Source: Pseudaestuariivita atlantica (GTDB taxonomy: Bacteria > Pseudomonadota > Alphaproteobacteria > Rhodobacterales > Rhodobacteraceae). From it: 64,000 nt of DNA. The position numbers were made by a program, and so were the translations under genes. The first letter of the stretch is position 1. Every line of letters begins with the position of its first letter. Below, one piece after another: positions 47,137 to 57,279 of the stretch. Where the stretch lies: positions 181,501-245,500 of the forward strand of contig NZ_AQQZ01000002.1 of NCBI RefSeq assembly GCF_001205715.1, written 5' to 3'. The notes beneath the pieces were generated by a model, which saw only the letters and a program-made list of their open reading frames with translations, had not been told where the DNA came from and searched no databases.

Positions 47137-48375
47137 TCAGGCGGCGGTGGCGGCAAGGGGGCGCTCGCGGATGGGCAGGTGCACGAGGGCCGAGAACGCG
47201 CTGACGCCGACGCCGACCCACCAGACCAGCGTATAATCCCCTGTAATGTCGTACATTTTCCCGCCCAGCCACACGCCGAGGAAGCTGCCCAGCTGGTGGC
47301 TGAGGAACACGATGCCGTAGAGCGTGCCCATGTAGCGCAGGCCGTAGATATGCGCGACAAGGCCCGAGGTCAGCGGCACGGTTGCGAGCCAGAGCGAGCC
47401 CATCGCGGCCGAGAACACGATCACCGAAACCGGCGTGATCGGAAACATGAAGAACACCGCCGCGATCAGTGTCCGGCCCGTATAAACTCCTGCCAGCAAA
47501 TACTTTTTCGGCCAATGCTTGCCCGCCCAACCGGCCAGAAGCGTGCCCGCGACATTGGTGATCCCGATGACCGAAATGGCGACCGCGCCAAGCGCCGAGG
47601 CGGTGGAGATGCCGATCGAGTCGAGCCATCCGCCCGGCGCGATCGGCGCGCTCATCTCGGTCACCAGCGCCGGAAAGTGTGCCGTGACGAAGGAAAGCTG
47701 GTACCCGCAGGAGAAAAAGCCAAGGAAAATCAACGAGTAGGACGGATCCCGGAACGCCTTGACAAGGATCCGGCCCAGCGACTCTTCGAGTTCCACCTTG
47801 GTAGCCCGCACCGGCGCCCGCATCATCGGCAGCATCAGCAGCGTGGCAAGGATCATCGCGGTGAACACGAGAAACACCTGTTGCCACGTGATAAAGGTTA
47901 ACAGCCATTCCGCCAGCGGTGGGCCGACGATCTGCCCGCCAGAGCCGAACGCGGTCACGATGGCCAGCGACATGGAGCGGTTTTCGTCCGACGCGGCACG
48001 TCCCACGACCGCCAGGATCACGCCGAACCCGGTGCCCGCGATGCCGAAGCCGATCAGCCAGTTGAAGGCCTGGTGCGCCTCGGGCGTGGTGGAGACCGAC
48101 GAGGCCACGAGCCCCGCGGCATAGACCAACGCCCCGAGAACAATGGCTTTTCTGTCGCCGACCTTTTCGGCGATGGCCCCGAAGATCGGCTGGCCGATCC
48201 CCCATGCGAGGTTCTGGATGGCGATGGCGAGCGAGAACTCGGTCCGGACCCAGCCGAATTCGGACGCGATGGGGATCTGGAACACGCCAAAGGACGCGCG
48301 GATCGCGAAACTAACCAGAACGATGATGCAACCGACGATCAGGACGGGTGTAAGCAAAGACGTGCGTTGGGACAT
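47137..48375 (-). CDS. MFS transporter
   Basis: The 412-aa protein has twelve predicted TM segments and the MFS loop motif GAIAEKVGDRKAIVLG after TM2. The sequence resembles the oxalate/formate or monocarboxylate antiporter branch (FGVFQIPIASEFGWVRTEFSLA), so organic acids are likely substrates. The ATG at 48375 (MSQRTSLLTP) is preferred over the longer frame. It is divergent from zapE. Confidence 0.9.
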   Translation of the reverse strand: MSQRTSLLTPVLIVGCIIVLVSFAIRASFGVFQIPIASEFGWVRTEFSLAIAIQNLAWGIGQPIFGAIAEKVGDRKAIVLGALVYAAGLVASSVSTTPEAHQAFNWLIGFGIAGTGFGVILAVVGRAASDENRSMSLAIVTAFGSGGQIVGPPLAEWLLTFITWQQVFLVFTAMILATLLMLPMMRAPVRATKVELEESLGRILVKAFRDPSYSLIFLGFFSCGYQLSFVTAHFPALVTEMSAPIAPGGWLDSIGISTASALGAVAISVIGITNVAGTLLAGWAGKHWPKKYLLAGVYTGRTLIAAVFFMFPITPVSVIVFSAAMGSLWLATVPLTSGLVAHIYGLRYMGTLYGIVFLSHQLGSFLGVWLGGKMYDITGDYTLVWWVGVGVSAFSALVHLPIRERPLAATAA

Positions 48376-48529
48376 CGGTGGTATTGATTTCCGTACAATT
48401 TGCTCACTTCGGTCCGCGGAACTGAGCAGATTGCCCGGTGCTGCGCAACACCCGGCGCGCGGCCGGTTCATGATTGTTCGTGATGGCGGGAATCACGCGG
48501 ATGCGCGGCCTGTGCCGGACCTCATTCAC

Positions 48530-48548
48530 AACCCGCGCCACGCGGGTT
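48530..48548. promoter_or_regulatory. Perfect inverted repeat before zapE
   Basis: AACCCGCG-CCA-CGCGGGTT is a perfect 8-bp inverted repeat ending 11 bp before the zapE start codon. It could be an operator or an mRNA hairpin that limits ribosome access. It lies in the divergent MFS/zapE region (184 bp). Confidence 0.4.
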
Positions 48549-48559
48549 AAGCCTGCCGC

Positions 48560-49615
48560 ATGAGCGTGTTGGAGACATACGAGGCGCAGGTGGCCGAGGG
48601 CGCCTTGCAGGACGATCCCGTCCAGCGCGCGGTGCTGCCCGAACTGGAGCGCATCCGCGCGGCGGTGGCGCAACCGGTCAGGCGCGGATGGTTCGCCAAG
48701 AAGCCCGATCCGGTCCCCGGCCTTTACATCTGGGGCGGGGTGGGGCGCGGCAAGTCGATGCTGATGGACCTGTTCGTCGACACGCTCGACGTGCCCGCAC
48801 GGCGCGTCCATTTCCACGCCTTCATGCAGGAGGTGCAGGCCGGGATCGCCGCCGCCCGCGAGCGCGGGATCGAGGACGCCATCCAGCCGGTCGCGGACAA
48901 GATCGCGGGCGAGGCGCGGGTGCTGGCCTTCGACGAGATGCAGATCACCGACATCGCCGACGCGATGATCGTGGGCCGCCTGTTCCAGAAGCTGTTCGAT
49001 CAGGGCGTGGTGGTGGTGACCACGTCGAACCGGGTGCCCGCCGATCTTTACAAGGACGGGCTGAACCGCGACCTGTTCCTGCCCTTCATCGCGCTTCTGG
49101 AAGAGCGCATGGTGGTGCATCACCTGTCGTCGGACACCGATTACCGGCAGGACCGGCTGGCCGGTGCGACCGTCTATTTCACGCCCTTGGGGCGGGAGGC
49201 GCGGGAGGCCGTGGACGCGGTTTGGCAGGACCTTACGGATGGTGCCCCGGCCTCGCCCCTGACGCTGGTCGTGAAGGGGCGGGAGGTCGTGCTGCCCGCC
49301 TTTCACAACGGCGTGGCGCGGGTGACCTTCTATGACCTGTGTGGCAGTGCGCTGGGCCCCGCCGATTATCTTGCCGTGGCCGAGGCGGTGCGCGTGCTGC
49401 TGCTGGAGGACATCCCCGAGCTTGGCCGGTCGAATTTCAACGAGGCGCGGCGCTTCGTGACACTGATCGACGCGCTCTACGAGGCCCGCGTGCGGCTGGT
49501 CGCCAGCGCCGCGCGGCGACCCGAGATGCTGTATCTCGAAGGCACCGGCGCATTCGAGTTCGAGCGCACGGCGTCCCGCTTGCGCGAGATGATGTCGGAC
49601 GGCTGGGGCGCATGA
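48560..49615 (+). CDS. zapE: Cell division ATPase ZapE (AFG1-like)
   Basis: The 351-aa AFG1-type ATPase interacts with FtsZ in other bacteria. Walker A GGVGRGKSMLMD and Walker B VLAFDEMQITD are intact, with VTTSNRVPADLYKDGLNR (sensor region) and the C-terminal ELGRSNFNEARRFVTLIDALYE. The stop codon touches the terminator of the convergent LysM gene. Confidence 0.94.
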   Translation: MSVLETYEAQVAEGALQDDPVQRAVLPELERIRAAVAQPVRRGWFAKKPDPVPGLYIWGGVGRGKSMLMDLFVDTLDVPARRVHFHAFMQEVQAGIAAARERGIEDAIQPVADKIAGEARVLAFDEMQITDIADAMIVGRLFQKLFDQGVVVVTTSNRVPADLYKDGLNRDLFLPFIALLEERMVVHHLSSDTDYRQDRLAGATVYFTPLGREAREAVDAVWQDLTDGAPASPLTLVVKGREVVLPAFHNGVARVTFYDLCGSALGPADYLAVAEAVRVLLLEDIPELGRSNFNEARRFVTLIDALYEARVRLVASAARRPEMLYLEGTGAFEFERTASRLREMMSDGWGA

Positions 49616-49640
49616 AAAAAGGAGGCCCGAAGGCCTCCTG
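49614..49640 (-). terminator. Rho-independent terminator of the LysM operon
   Basis: On the minus strand AGGAGGCC-TTCG-GGCCTCCT is followed by TTTTTT: an 8-bp GC-rich stem with a stable tetraloop and a T-run. It lies 78 bp beyond the LysM stop codon and overlaps the zapE stop on the other strand. Confidence 0.9.
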
Positions 49641-49717
49641 AAAGTTTGCTGCTCGGCTGGTTCTGCTCTGTACGGTTCTGGCGGTTTGCCCGCTCGGACC
49701 CTTGGAAAACTCCTGTA

Positions 49718-50557
49718 TCAGCCCGCCGGGATCACGAGGCGCTGGCCCACGCTGATGCGGTTAGGGTTGCGCAGCTGGTCGCGGTTGGCGTTGAAGATGC
49801 GGTTGTAGTCGGACGTGCGCCCGTAGAACTGGAGCGAGATGTAGGCGAGGCTGTCGCCCGGTTCGACCACGTAGATGACGGGTTCGGCCAGTTGCCGCGT
49901 CGGGGCGGCGACGGGGCGCGTGGTGCTGTCGAGCGCGGCGACCTGCCGTTGCGGGGCGGTGCGCAGATCGTTTTCCTGCACCGCCTTCTCCACGATGTTC
50001 AGCAGAAGCGACCGGGTGTCGACGCCGCCATCGGCGGTGGACAGGCCTTCGGGTACGGCGATCAGGCCGGACCGGGCGGCGTGTCCCAGCATGTCCTGCA
50101 GGCCGCGTTCGTCCTTGCCGCCCTGCAGGCCGACCAGCACGACGCGCTTGGTATTGCCGTCGAGCGTTTCCGACCGGCCGATCACGCGGTAGGCCTGCGC
50201 GGCCTGCTGGATCAGCTCGATCGTGTCGGTCCCCAGTTCCGCCGTGGCCGCCGGTGCGGCGGGTTGCGCGGCAGAGGGCGCGGGCGCGCGCAGGGCGCTG
50301 GTGATGTCGAGCGCGCCGGGCGTGGCAAGCGCGGCGGCGGGGGCCGGTTCGGTCACGGTGGTCGTCGCCGCCAGCACCGGCTCTGGCGTGGCAGGGGCAA
50401 GCAGCGCGGGGCTTGCGGCGCGGGTCACCTGCGTTGCAACCGGGGCATAGCCCTGTTGCGGCGCGTTCGAGATCATCTGCAGCGTCACGAGGCTGCCGAC
50501 GAAGAACGCGACGCCGGTCACGGCGAGGGCGGCGGAGGCGGTGGATACTCGGGTCAT
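49718..50557 (-). CDS. LysM-domain membrane-anchored protein
   Basis: The 279-aa product has one N-terminal TM or signal anchor (about 8-28), a long Ala/Pro/Thr-rich linker (about 35-105), a helical middle (about 107-200) and a C-terminal LysM domain (about 228-277; YVVEPGDSLAYISLQFYGR to NPNRISVGQRLVIP) that should bind peptidoglycan. It lies 33 bp after a second LysM gene of the same design, so they probably arose by duplication and form an operon. Confidence 0.88.
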   Translation of the reverse strand: MTRVSTASAALAVTGVAFFVGSLVTLQMISNAPQQGYAPVATQVTRAASPALLAPATPEPVLAATTTVTEPAPAAALATPGALDITSALRAPAPSAAQPAAPAATAELGTDTIELIQQAAQAYRVIGRSETLDGNTKRVVLVGLQGGKDERGLQDMLGHAARSGLIAVPEGLSTADGGVDTRSLLLNIVEKAVQENDLRTAPQRQVAALDSTTRPVAAPTRQLAEPVIYVVEPGDSLAYISLQFYGRTSDYNRIFNANRDQLRNPNRISVGQRLVIPAG

Positions 50558-50590
50558 GGAAGTGTCGTCCTTCGTGGCGCGCGGGCGGTG

Positions 50591-51337
50591 TCAGAGCGGC
50601 GGAATGGTGAGGATGCGCCCGATGGTCAGGCGGTCGGGATTGCGGATCGTGTCGGCATTGGCCCCGAGGATCGGCGCGGTTTCGGCGGCGTCGCCGTAGT
50701 AGCGGGCGGCGATGTCGGCGAGCGTCTCTCCCGGCGCGATGACGTGGAAGCGGTCCTTGGCGACGACCTGTTCGACCTGCGCCGGGGCGGGGGAGGTGGC
50801 CTCCCCCTCGGCCAGGGCCAGCACGGCGGCGATGCTTTGCTGCTGTTCGGGGGTGAGCGCGATGGAGCCGGAGATTGGCTCGGGCGCGGTCGGCTCGGCC
50901 ACGGGTGCGTCGAGGAGCGCGGTGGCGTTGCGGGTGACAGAGGTCTCGGACGCCACGGGTGACGTCCAGACGGCGAGGAGGTCGGGGCGCTGCGTGGCGA
51001 CGGTCACGACCATACCGGCGGCGAAGGCGATCCCGGCGAGCGCCACGAGCAGGCCGAGGTTGGGGCCTTTCGACGGGATGTCGGGTTTGTGCGTGAGGTC
51101 GGCGCCAAGGCCGATGGGGCGTTCGACGGGCTGCGCGGGTGCGACGGCTGTGGCGGGTGCGACGGCTGTGGCGGCGGCGGTGGTGGTGGCGGCGGCGGTG
51201 GTGGTGGTGGCCGCCGAGGCGATCCGCGATCCCGGCTCGGTCACCGCAAGGCGCAGGGGGCGCACCGAGGTCACGGTGATGCCGGGGCCCTTGGTGGCGC
51301 GGACGCTGTCGATGGTCAGGGGGGCGCGGGTCGTCAT
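50591..51337 (-). CDS. Second LysM-domain protein with central TM
   Basis: The 248-aa product has a cytoplasmic N-terminus with a low-complexity Ala/Thr/Val/Pro tract (about 43-70, encoded by GTGGCGGC-type repeats near 51140-51215), one TM (about 95-115; GLLVALAGIAFAAGMVVTVAT) and a C-terminal LysM domain (about 198-246; FHVIAPGETLADIAARYYGD to NPDRLTIGRILTIP). The ATG at 51337 overlaps the stop of the rhodanese-like gene by 4 nt. Confidence 0.85.
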   Translation of the reverse strand: MTTRAPLTIDSVRATKGPGITVTSVRPLRLAVTEPGSRIASAATTTTAAATTTAAATAVAPATAVAPAQPVERPIGLGADLTHKPDIPSKGPNLGLLVALAGIAFAAGMVVTVATQRPDLLAVWTSPVASETSVTRNATALLDAPVAEPTAPEPISGSIALTPEQQQSIAAVLALAEGEATSPAPAQVEQVVAKDRFHVIAPGETLADIAARYYGDAAETAPILGANADTIRNPDRLTIGRILTIPPL

Positions 51338-51942
51338 GATTGCGGCTCCGAATAGCTGAGGCCGAGGCCCGCCCAGGCCTGCATCCCGCCCCGGTAGAAA
51401 TAGAGCTTGGACGCCGGGTAGCCGAAGCTCACCAGTTCGCGCAGAAGCTGCGGCGCGTCCGAGGTGCCGGGGCCGGTGTCGTAGACCACCAGTTCGTAGG
51501 CATTGCGGAAGTCCCACCCCGTGCCCGTCCGCTGCCCGCCGAGGGCTTCGAGGATCTGGGTGCGGTAGGCGGTGGCGCCTTCCATCACGGCGACGGGAAT
51601 GTTGATCGAGGACGGCACGAAGCCGAGCCGCCGCTGGTCCTGCGGGCGCGCGTCGATCACGAGGCCGAGGCCGGGCGCGACCGAGAATTTCATGAATTCG
51701 AGCACTTCCAGTTCGCCCACCGTGGCGACGCCGCGGGTGGCGATCATCGGCGACACGCAGACGCCCGTGCAGCTTTGCGGCAGGGCGGCGAATTGCAGCA
51801 GCTTGCTGCCGCTGATCTGGGTCGACTGGTGGATGGTGAGGCGCTGGCCGTTGAAGAGGAACGAGGTGACTTCGAACGTGTCTGCCTGAGCCGAGAAGCT
51901 GGCGCATATCGCCAAAAGCGCGCCCGATGCCGCGTATTTCAT
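51334..51942 (-). CDS. Secreted rhodanese-like protein lacking catalytic Cys
   Basis: The 202-aa product has a signal peptide (MKYAASGALLAICASFSAQA) and a rhodanese-like fold (about 75-200): LGLVIDARPQDQRRLGFVPSSINIP and VVYDTGPG in place of the active-site loop, so no catalytic cysteine is present there. The end FYRGGMQAWAGLGL is typical. Two cysteines near SCTGVCVSP may form a disulfide. It is probably a binding or structural module. A longer frame to 52050 is open, but the ATG at 51942 starts the signal. Confidence 0.8.
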   Translation of the reverse strand: MKYAASGALLAICASFSAQADTFEVTSFLFNGQRLTIHQSTQISGSKLLQFAALPQSCTGVCVSPMIATRGVATVGELEVLEFMKFSVAPGLGLVIDARPQDQRRLGFVPSSINIPVAVMEGATAYRTQILEALGGQRTGTGWDFRNAYELVVYDTGPGTSDAPQLLRELVSFGYPASKLYFYRGGMQAWAGLGLSYSEPQS

Positions 51943-52184
51943 GCCCAATACCCCCAGATCCAGCGCACCATATGATGTGTTATTGGCTGGCAGGCCCGGT
52001 GCGCATTGGATGTGGCACCAGATATAGCGGCAAGGTGATTCGCGCGTCAAAGAAAAATCGAATCACTTGGCAAGATTTTTCGTAACCCCCCGAATCAGCG
52101 ATTCGTTTTCCGCCGAAATGGCAATTCGATTGGGCGGAATCCGGCGCGAAATGGCGCCATTCGACGATTTGCAATGGGCGGAGA
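51943..52184. other. Intergenic region after folC
   Basis: This A+T-rich 242-bp stretch lies between the folC stop and the rhodanese-like start, both minus-strand genes. A 64-codon minus-strand frame exists, but it has no ribosome site or protein-like features. The region probably holds the promoter of the rhodanese-LysM operon. Confidence 0.5.
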
Positions 52185-53483
52185 TCAGGCGTGATCGCGC
52201 AGGATGCGACCGGCCAGGTAGAGCGAGCCGCAGATCAGGATGCGGGCGTCCGGCGCGCGGTCGACGATGGCGGCAAGCGCCGAAGCGGCGTCTTCGGCAG
52301 TGTCCGCGGGGATGCCCGCGCCCTCGGCGAAGTCGCGGGTGGCCGCGGCGGGCAGGGTGTTCGGCTCGCCCGGAATGGGCACCGCCGTCAGGTGCGCGAG
52401 ATGCCCGGCGAGCGGCGCCATGTAGCCCGCCACGTCCTTGGTGTTCATCATGCCGCAGATCGCGAAGGTCGGCCGCGCGGGCAGGCGCGACAGCGTTTCA
52501 TCGAGCGTCGCGGCGCAGGCGGGGTTGTGCCCGCCATCCAGCCAGATCTCGGCCCCCGGCGCGGCGTCGATCAGCGGGCCGCGGGTCAGGCGTTGCATCC
52601 GCGCGGGCCATGTCACGTTGCGCATCGCGCCCGCGCAGGCCTCTTCTCCCTGCCCGAGCAGCCGCAGCGCGGTGATCGCCGCGCCCGCGTTCTGGACCTG
52701 GTGCGCGCCGATCAGCGCGGGGCGGGGCAGGTCGAGAAGGCCGGTGTCGTCATGGTAGGCGAGCCGCCCGTGGTCTTCTTCCACGTGCCAGTGTTCGTCC
52801 TGCACGTGCAGGGGCGCGCCAAGGCGGGCCGCGCGCGCCTCGATCACCGCCTGCGCGTCCTCGTGCTGGCGCGACACGACGCAGGGCACGCCGCGTTTCA
52901 GGATGCCCGCCTTCTCGCCGGCGATCTGGGCGATGGTGTCGCCGAGGAACTGGGTGTGGTCGATGGAGACGGGCGTGATGACCGTCAGCGCAGGGCGGTC
53001 CACCACGTTGGTCGCGTCGAGCCTGCCGCCGAGGCCCACTTCGAGCAGGGTGTAGTCGGCGGGCGTGCGCGCCATGGCAAGCAGCGCGGCGCAGGTGGTG
53101 ATTTCGAAATAGGTGATCGGCGTGCCGCCGTTCGCGGCCTCGCATTCATCCAGCACCTGCGCCAGGTGTTCTTCGGTGATCAGTTCTCCCGCCAGCCGGA
53201 TGCGTTCGTGGAACCGGGCGAGGTGGGGCGAGGTATAGGCGTGCACGCGATGCCCCGCCGCTTCGAGCCCGGCGCGGATCATCGCCTGCGTCGATCCCTT
53301 GCCGTTGGTGCCCGCGACATGGATCACCGGCGGCAGGTCGCGTTCGGGGTTGCCGAGGCGCTCCAGCAGCCGCCACATCCGGTCGAGCGTCAGGTCGATG
53401 ATCTTGGGGTGCAGCGCCATCATCCGGTCGAGGATGACGTCGGAGGAGTGCGTCATGGGTGGCGCCTCGTCGGGCTTGTGCAT
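52185..53483 (-). CDS. folC: Bifunctional folylpolyglutamate / dihydrofolate synthase
   Basis: The 432-aa Mur-ligase-family enzyme adds glutamate to folates. It shows IHVAGTNGKGST (P-loop), YTSPHLARFHERIRL, FEITTCAALL, LEVGLGGRLDATNV, ITPVSIDHTQFLGDT and IWLDGGHNPA. The ATG at 53483 follows GAGGCGGGC. An ATG 27 nt further in, which also has GAGG, is an alternative start. The gene lies 12 bp after accD. Confidence 0.95.
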   Translation of the reverse strand: MHKPDEAPPMTHSSDVILDRMMALHPKIIDLTLDRMWRLLERLGNPERDLPPVIHVAGTNGKGSTQAMIRAGLEAAGHRVHAYTSPHLARFHERIRLAGELITEEHLAQVLDECEAANGGTPITYFEITTCAALLAMARTPADYTLLEVGLGGRLDATNVVDRPALTVITPVSIDHTQFLGDTIAQIAGEKAGILKRGVPCVVSRQHEDAQAVIEARAARLGAPLHVQDEHWHVEEDHGRLAYHDDTGLLDLPRPALIGAHQVQNAGAAITALRLLGQGEEACAGAMRNVTWPARMQRLTRGPLIDAAPGAEIWLDGGHNPACAATLDETLSRLPARPTFAICGMMNTKDVAGYMAPLAGHLAHLTAVPIPGEPNTLPAAATRDFAEGAGIPADTAEDAASALAAIVDRAPDARILICGSLYLAGRILRDHA

Positions 53484-53495
53484 GCCCGCCTCGGC

Positions 53496-54425
53496 TCAGG
53501 CGGCGGGCGCGGTGTCGTCGGAGGGTGCCGCGTCGTCGGTGGCGTCCGGCGCGGGCAGGTCGCCCATGATCGCGGGCGGCAGGCCGAGGAGCATCCGGGT
53601 GATCGTGATCAGCTCGTCACGCAGTTCGGTGCGCGGCGTCACCCGGTCGAGCATCCCGTGGTCGAGCAGGTATTCGGCGCGCTGGAACCCTTCGGGCAGC
53701 TTTTCGCGGATGGTCTGTTCGATCACGCGCGGCCCGGCAAAGCAGATCAGCGCGTTCGGTTCGGCGATGTGCACGTCGCCCAGCATCGCGTAGGACGCGG
53801 TGACGCCACCCGTGGTCGGGTGGGTCAGCACGACGATGTAGGGCAGGCCGGCCTCTTTCAGCATCTGCACCGCGACGGTCGTGCGCGGCATCTGCATCAG
53901 CGACAGGATGCCCTCCTGCATCCGCGCGCCGCCGGCGGCGGAGAAGAGGATCAGCGGGCGGTTCAGTTCAACCGCCTTCTCGGCCGCGGCGATGATGGCG
54001 TTGCCGACATACATGCCCATGGATCCCGCCATGAACGAGAAGTCCTGGCAGGCGGCGACGATGGGCGTGCGGCCGATTTCGCCGGTGGCGACCAGCATCG
54101 CCTCTTTCTCGCCGGTGGCGCGCTGGGCGGTTTTCATCCGGTCGGGGTAGCGTTTCTGGTCGCGGAATTTCAGCGGGTCCTCGACCGGTTCGGGCACGTC
54201 CACGGTGGCGAAGGTGCCGCCGTCGAACAGCGTGGCGAACCGCGCGCGGGGCGAGATCGGCATGTGGTGGTCGCAGGAGGTGCAGACGTTGAGATTGTCG
54301 CTGAGTTCGCGGTGGAACAGCATCGTTCCGCACTCGTCGCACTTGGTCCACAGGTTCTCGGGCACCTCGCGGCGCGAGAAGATGGAGTTGATGCGGGGCC
54401 GGACGTAGTTCGAGATCCAGTTCAT
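53496..54425 (-). CDS. accD: Acetyl-CoA carboxylase carboxyltransferase beta subunit
   Basis: The 309-aa AccD joins AccA to carboxylate acetyl-CoA for fatty acid synthesis. The N-terminal zinc ribbon has Cys29, Cys32, Cys48 and Cys51 (CDECG, CTSCD); the crotonase-like domain has [12 protein letters not shown] and [14 protein letters not shown]. The C-terminal tail is Ala/Asp-rich. It is cotranscribed with folC. Confidence 0.97.
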   Translation of the reverse strand: MNWISNYVRPRINSIFSRREVPENLWTKCDECGTMLFHRELSDNLNVCTSCDHHMPISPRARFATLFDGGTFATVDVPEPVEDPLKFRDQKRYPDRMKTAQRATGEKEAMLVATGEIGRTPIVAACQDFSFMAGSMGMYVGNAIIAAAEKAVELNRPLILFSAAGGARMQEGILSLMQMPRTTVAVQMLKEAGLPYIVVLTHPTTGGVTASYAMLGDVHIAEPNALICFAGPRVIEQTIREKLPEGFQRAEYLLDHGMLDRVTPRTELRDELITITRMLLGLPPAIMGDLPAPDATDDAAPSDDTAPAA

Positions 54426-54522
54426 GGCGCGTTCCGTGCTTGGGTGCCGCTCACTTAATGGGCGCGGGCGGTGGATGCAATTGCCGCATGGCGAAGGGGC
54501 GGGGTGCGGGCGGGCCGACCGG

Positions 54523-55410
54523 TTACCGCCGCAGGGCGACGCGGGCGGCGATCCAGAGGCAGATGAGGACGACGAAATCGATCAGGATCATCGGGCGCAT
54601 CGCGGCGGCGTCCGACAGCGCAACCGGCAGGTGCCAGAGCGCCAGCGCGTCGAAATTGCCGCGCAAGGCGACGATCAGGAGCGCGATGGTGTTGTTGGCG
54701 AAGTGCAGGCCGATGGCGGCGCCCAGCGTGCCCGACCGCGCCGTCAGGTCGGCGGCGGCACATCCGAAGGCGAAGGCCCACGCCACGACCAGCCACGCGT
54801 TGGGGCCAAACTCGGGCGCGTAGTGCAGCATGGCGAACAGCGCCGAGGGCACGCCCATCCAGATCACCCAGTGATCGAACCGCGCGGCCAGTTGTTGCTG
54901 GAGGTAACCGCGGAAGACCAGTTCCTCGGCCATGACCTGCACCAGCACGGCGGCGAGCGACAGCGGCAGGAGCGCAAGCCACGGGCGCATCGCCATCGCG
55001 CGGACCGGGTCGACGAGGTATTCCGAGGGCGGCAGCACCCAGATCAGCAGCGAGGCGGCGAAGGCCGCGATGGTCACCCGGACGAAATGGGCGGTGGCCA
55101 GCGGCAGCGGCCCGAAGAGGCCCAGCGGCGCGCGCTGGTGCAGCGACATCGTCACCAGCAGGACCGGGATCGTCAGAAGCCCGATGCCGAAGAGTTGCGC
55201 CAGCATGCCGCGGGGGGTGGCGCCGGTGTTCATCTCGTCGGTGAGAACGGCGTAGCCGAGTTCGCCCACGACCTGCGACAGGGCGGACATCATCACCATG
55301 CCGAGGACGACGTACATCAGCACGATCAGCGCCGCGCCGGCGACAAGCCGCCACAGTTGCGCGGTGGGGCGCGCGGGGTCTGTCAGCAGGTGATGCAGGC
55401 GGTAGTCCAT
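54523..55410 (-). CDS. CPBP-family intramembrane metalloprotease
   Basis: The 295-aa polytopic membrane protein has the CPBP (Abi/Rce1-like) motifs [23 protein letters not shown] and [10 protein letters not shown], with the Glu-Glu and two His needed for metal-dependent proteolysis. About eight TM segments are seen. Family members act as prenyl proteases or in bacteriocin immunity; the role here is unknown. The ATG at 55410 gives MDYRLHHLL. Confidence 0.88.
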   Translation of the reverse strand: MDYRLHHLLTDPARPTAQLWRLVAGAALIVLMYVVLGMVMMSALSQVVGELGYAVLTDEMNTGATPRGMLAQLFGIGLLTIPVLLVTMSLHQRAPLGLFGPLPLATAHFVRVTIAAFAASLLIWVLPPSEYLVDPVRAMAMRPWLALLPLSLAAVLVQVMAEELVFRGYLQQQLAARFDHWVIWMGVPSALFAMLHYAPEFGPNAWLVVAWAFAFGCAAADLTARSGTLGAAIGLHFANNTIALLIVALRGNFDALALWHLPVALSDAAAMRPMILIDFVVLICLWIAARVALRR

Positions 55411-55511
55411 GATTGTGCTTACGCGACGGCCTCGAGCGTCGCAATCGGCCTTGTTCCCCAGACGTGGCTTCTTTATCCCGAAACGCAACGATTGTTCGCG
55501 GGGAAAGATCA

Positions 55512-57275
55512 ATGCTGAAACGTCCGTTCGATAAGTCCAAGTTGCCGTCGCGTCACGTAACCGAGGGCCCGGCCCGCGCTCCGCATCGCTCGTACTATTA
55601 CGCGATGGGGATGACGGAGGAGGAAATCCACCAGCCGCTGGTCGGCGTGGCCACCTGCTGGAACGAGGCGGCGCCGTGCAACATCGCGCTGAACCGCCAG
55701 GCGCAGTCGGCCAAGATGGGCGTGAAGGCGGGCAGCGGCACGCCGCGCGAGTTCACCACCATCACCGTGACCGACGGGATCGCCATGGGGCACGAGGGCA
55801 TGCGCTCGTCGCTGGCCAGCCGGGAGGCGATTGCCGACACGGTCGAGTTGACGATGCGCGGTCATTGCTATGACGCGCTGGTCGGCCTTGCCGGCTGCGA
55901 CAAGAGCCTGCCGGGCATGATGATGGCGATGATCCGGCTGAACGTGCCGTCGGTGTTCCTGTATGGCGGGTCGATCCTGCCGGGCAAGGCACCCGTGGGC
56001 GCCGACGTGCCCGAGGATTTCGCCAACCGCGACCTGACCGTGCAGGACATGTTCGAGGCGGTGGGCCGTCACCAGAACGACCAGATGTCGGATGCGGCGC
56101 TTGATGTGCTGGAACGGGTTGCCTGCCCGTCGGCGGGGGCCTGTGGCGGCCAGTTCACCGCGAACACGATGGCCTGCGTGTCCGAAGCGATCGGTCTGGC
56201 GTTGTTCAACTCGTCGGGCGCGCCCGCGCCCTACGAGAGCCGCGACCAGTATGCCGAGGCGTCGGGCCGTGCGGTGATGGACCTTCTGGAGAAGAACATC
56301 CGCGCCCGCGACATCTGCACGCGCGAAGCGTTCGAGAACGCGGCGCGGGTCGTCGCCTGCACCGGCGGGTCGACCAATGCGGGCCTGCACCTGCCGGCGA
56401 TGGCGCACGAGGCGGGGATCGAGTTCTTCCTTGACGACGTGTGCGAGATCTTCCGCGACACGCCCTATTTCGTCGACCTCAAGCCCGGCGGTCAGTACGT
56501 CGCCAAGGACCTTTACGAGGCGGGCGGCGTGCCGGTCGTCATGAAGGAGCTGCGCAAGGCGGGCCTGATCCACGAGGATTGCATGACCGCCAGCGGCCTG
56601 ACCGTGGGCGAGGAGCTGGACCGCAACACGCGCGAAGCGGACGGGCAGGTGATCCACCCGGTCGAGACGCCGATCACCAAGACCGGTGGCGTTGTCGGCC
56701 TGAAGGGCAACCTTGCCCCCGAAGGCGCGATCGTGAAGGTCGCGGGGATCGAGCCGCAGCATCAGATATTCACCGGCCCCGCGCGCATCTTCGAATGCGA
56801 GCAGGACGCTTTCGACGCCGTGCAGTCGCGCGCCTACGAGGAAGGCGACGTGTTCGTCATCCGCAACGAGGGCCCGTCCGGCGGGCCGGGCATGCGCGAG
56901 ATGCTGGCGACTACGGCGGCGCTGTCGGGTCAGGGCATGGGCAAGAAGGTGGCGCTGATCACCGATGGACGGTTCTCGGGCGCGACGCGGGGCTTCTGCG
57001 TGGGCCATGTCGGCCCCGAGGCCGCGCATGGCGGGCCCATTGCGCTGTTGAAGGATGGCGATATGATCACGATCAACGCCATCGAGGGGTCGATCAGCGT
57101 CGCGCTGGACGATGACGAGATGGCGGCGCGCAAGGCGGCATGGGCCGGCCCGCGCGAGACGATCTATGCCAGCGGCGCGCTGTGGAAATACGCGCAGGCG
57201 GTGGGTGCGACCTATCGCGGGGCGGTGACCCATCCCGGCGGCGCGGCTGAGAAGCACTCGTACATGGACCTGTGA
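55512..57275 (+). CDS. ilvD: Dihydroxy-acid dehydratase
   Basis: The 587-aa Fe-S enzyme makes 2-oxo acids for valine, isoleucine and leucine synthesis. Cluster cysteines lie in [20 protein letters not shown] and [15 protein letters not shown]. The end [21 protein letters not shown] is typical. The ATG at 55512 ([16 protein letters not shown]) is preferred over an upstream frame, and the divergent CPBP gene starts 101 bp away. Confidence 0.96.
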   Translation: MLKRPFDKSKLPSRHVTEGPARAPHRSYYYAMGMTEEEIHQPLVGVATCWNEAAPCNIALNRQAQSAKMGVKAGSGTPREFTTITVTDGIAMGHEGMRSSLASREAIADTVELTMRGHCYDALVGLAGCDKSLPGMMMAMIRLNVPSVFLYGGSILPGKAPVGADVPEDFANRDLTVQDMFEAVGRHQNDQMSDAALDVLERVACPSAGACGGQFTANTMACVSEAIGLALFNSSGAPAPYESRDQYAEASGRAVMDLLEKNIRARDICTREAFENAARVVACTGGSTNAGLHLPAMAHEAGIEFFLDDVCEIFRDTPYFVDLKPGGQYVAKDLYEAGGVPVVMKELRKAGLIHEDCMTASGLTVGEELDRNTREADGQVIHPVETPITKTGGVVGLKGNLAPEGAIVKVAGIEPQHQIFTGPARIFECEQDAFDAVQSRAYEEGDVFVIRNEGPSGGPGMREMLATTAALSGQGMGKKVALITDGRFSGATRGFCVGHVGPEAAHGGPIALLKDGDMITINAIEGSISVALDDDEMAARKAAWAGPRETIYASGALWKYAQAVGATYRGAVTHPGGAAEKHSYMDL

Positions 57276-57279
57276 CGCG

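Noticed and set aside
51140-51215. GTGGTGGCGGC-type tandem repeats, considered as a CRISPR or satellite
   Set aside because: Short in-phase codon repeats encoding an Ala/Thr tract in the LysM protein; no spacers.
52191-54458. 755-codon plus-strand frame opposite folC and accD
   Set aside because: It crosses two well-identified genes and has low-complexity Gly/Arg/His composition; an antisense shadow.
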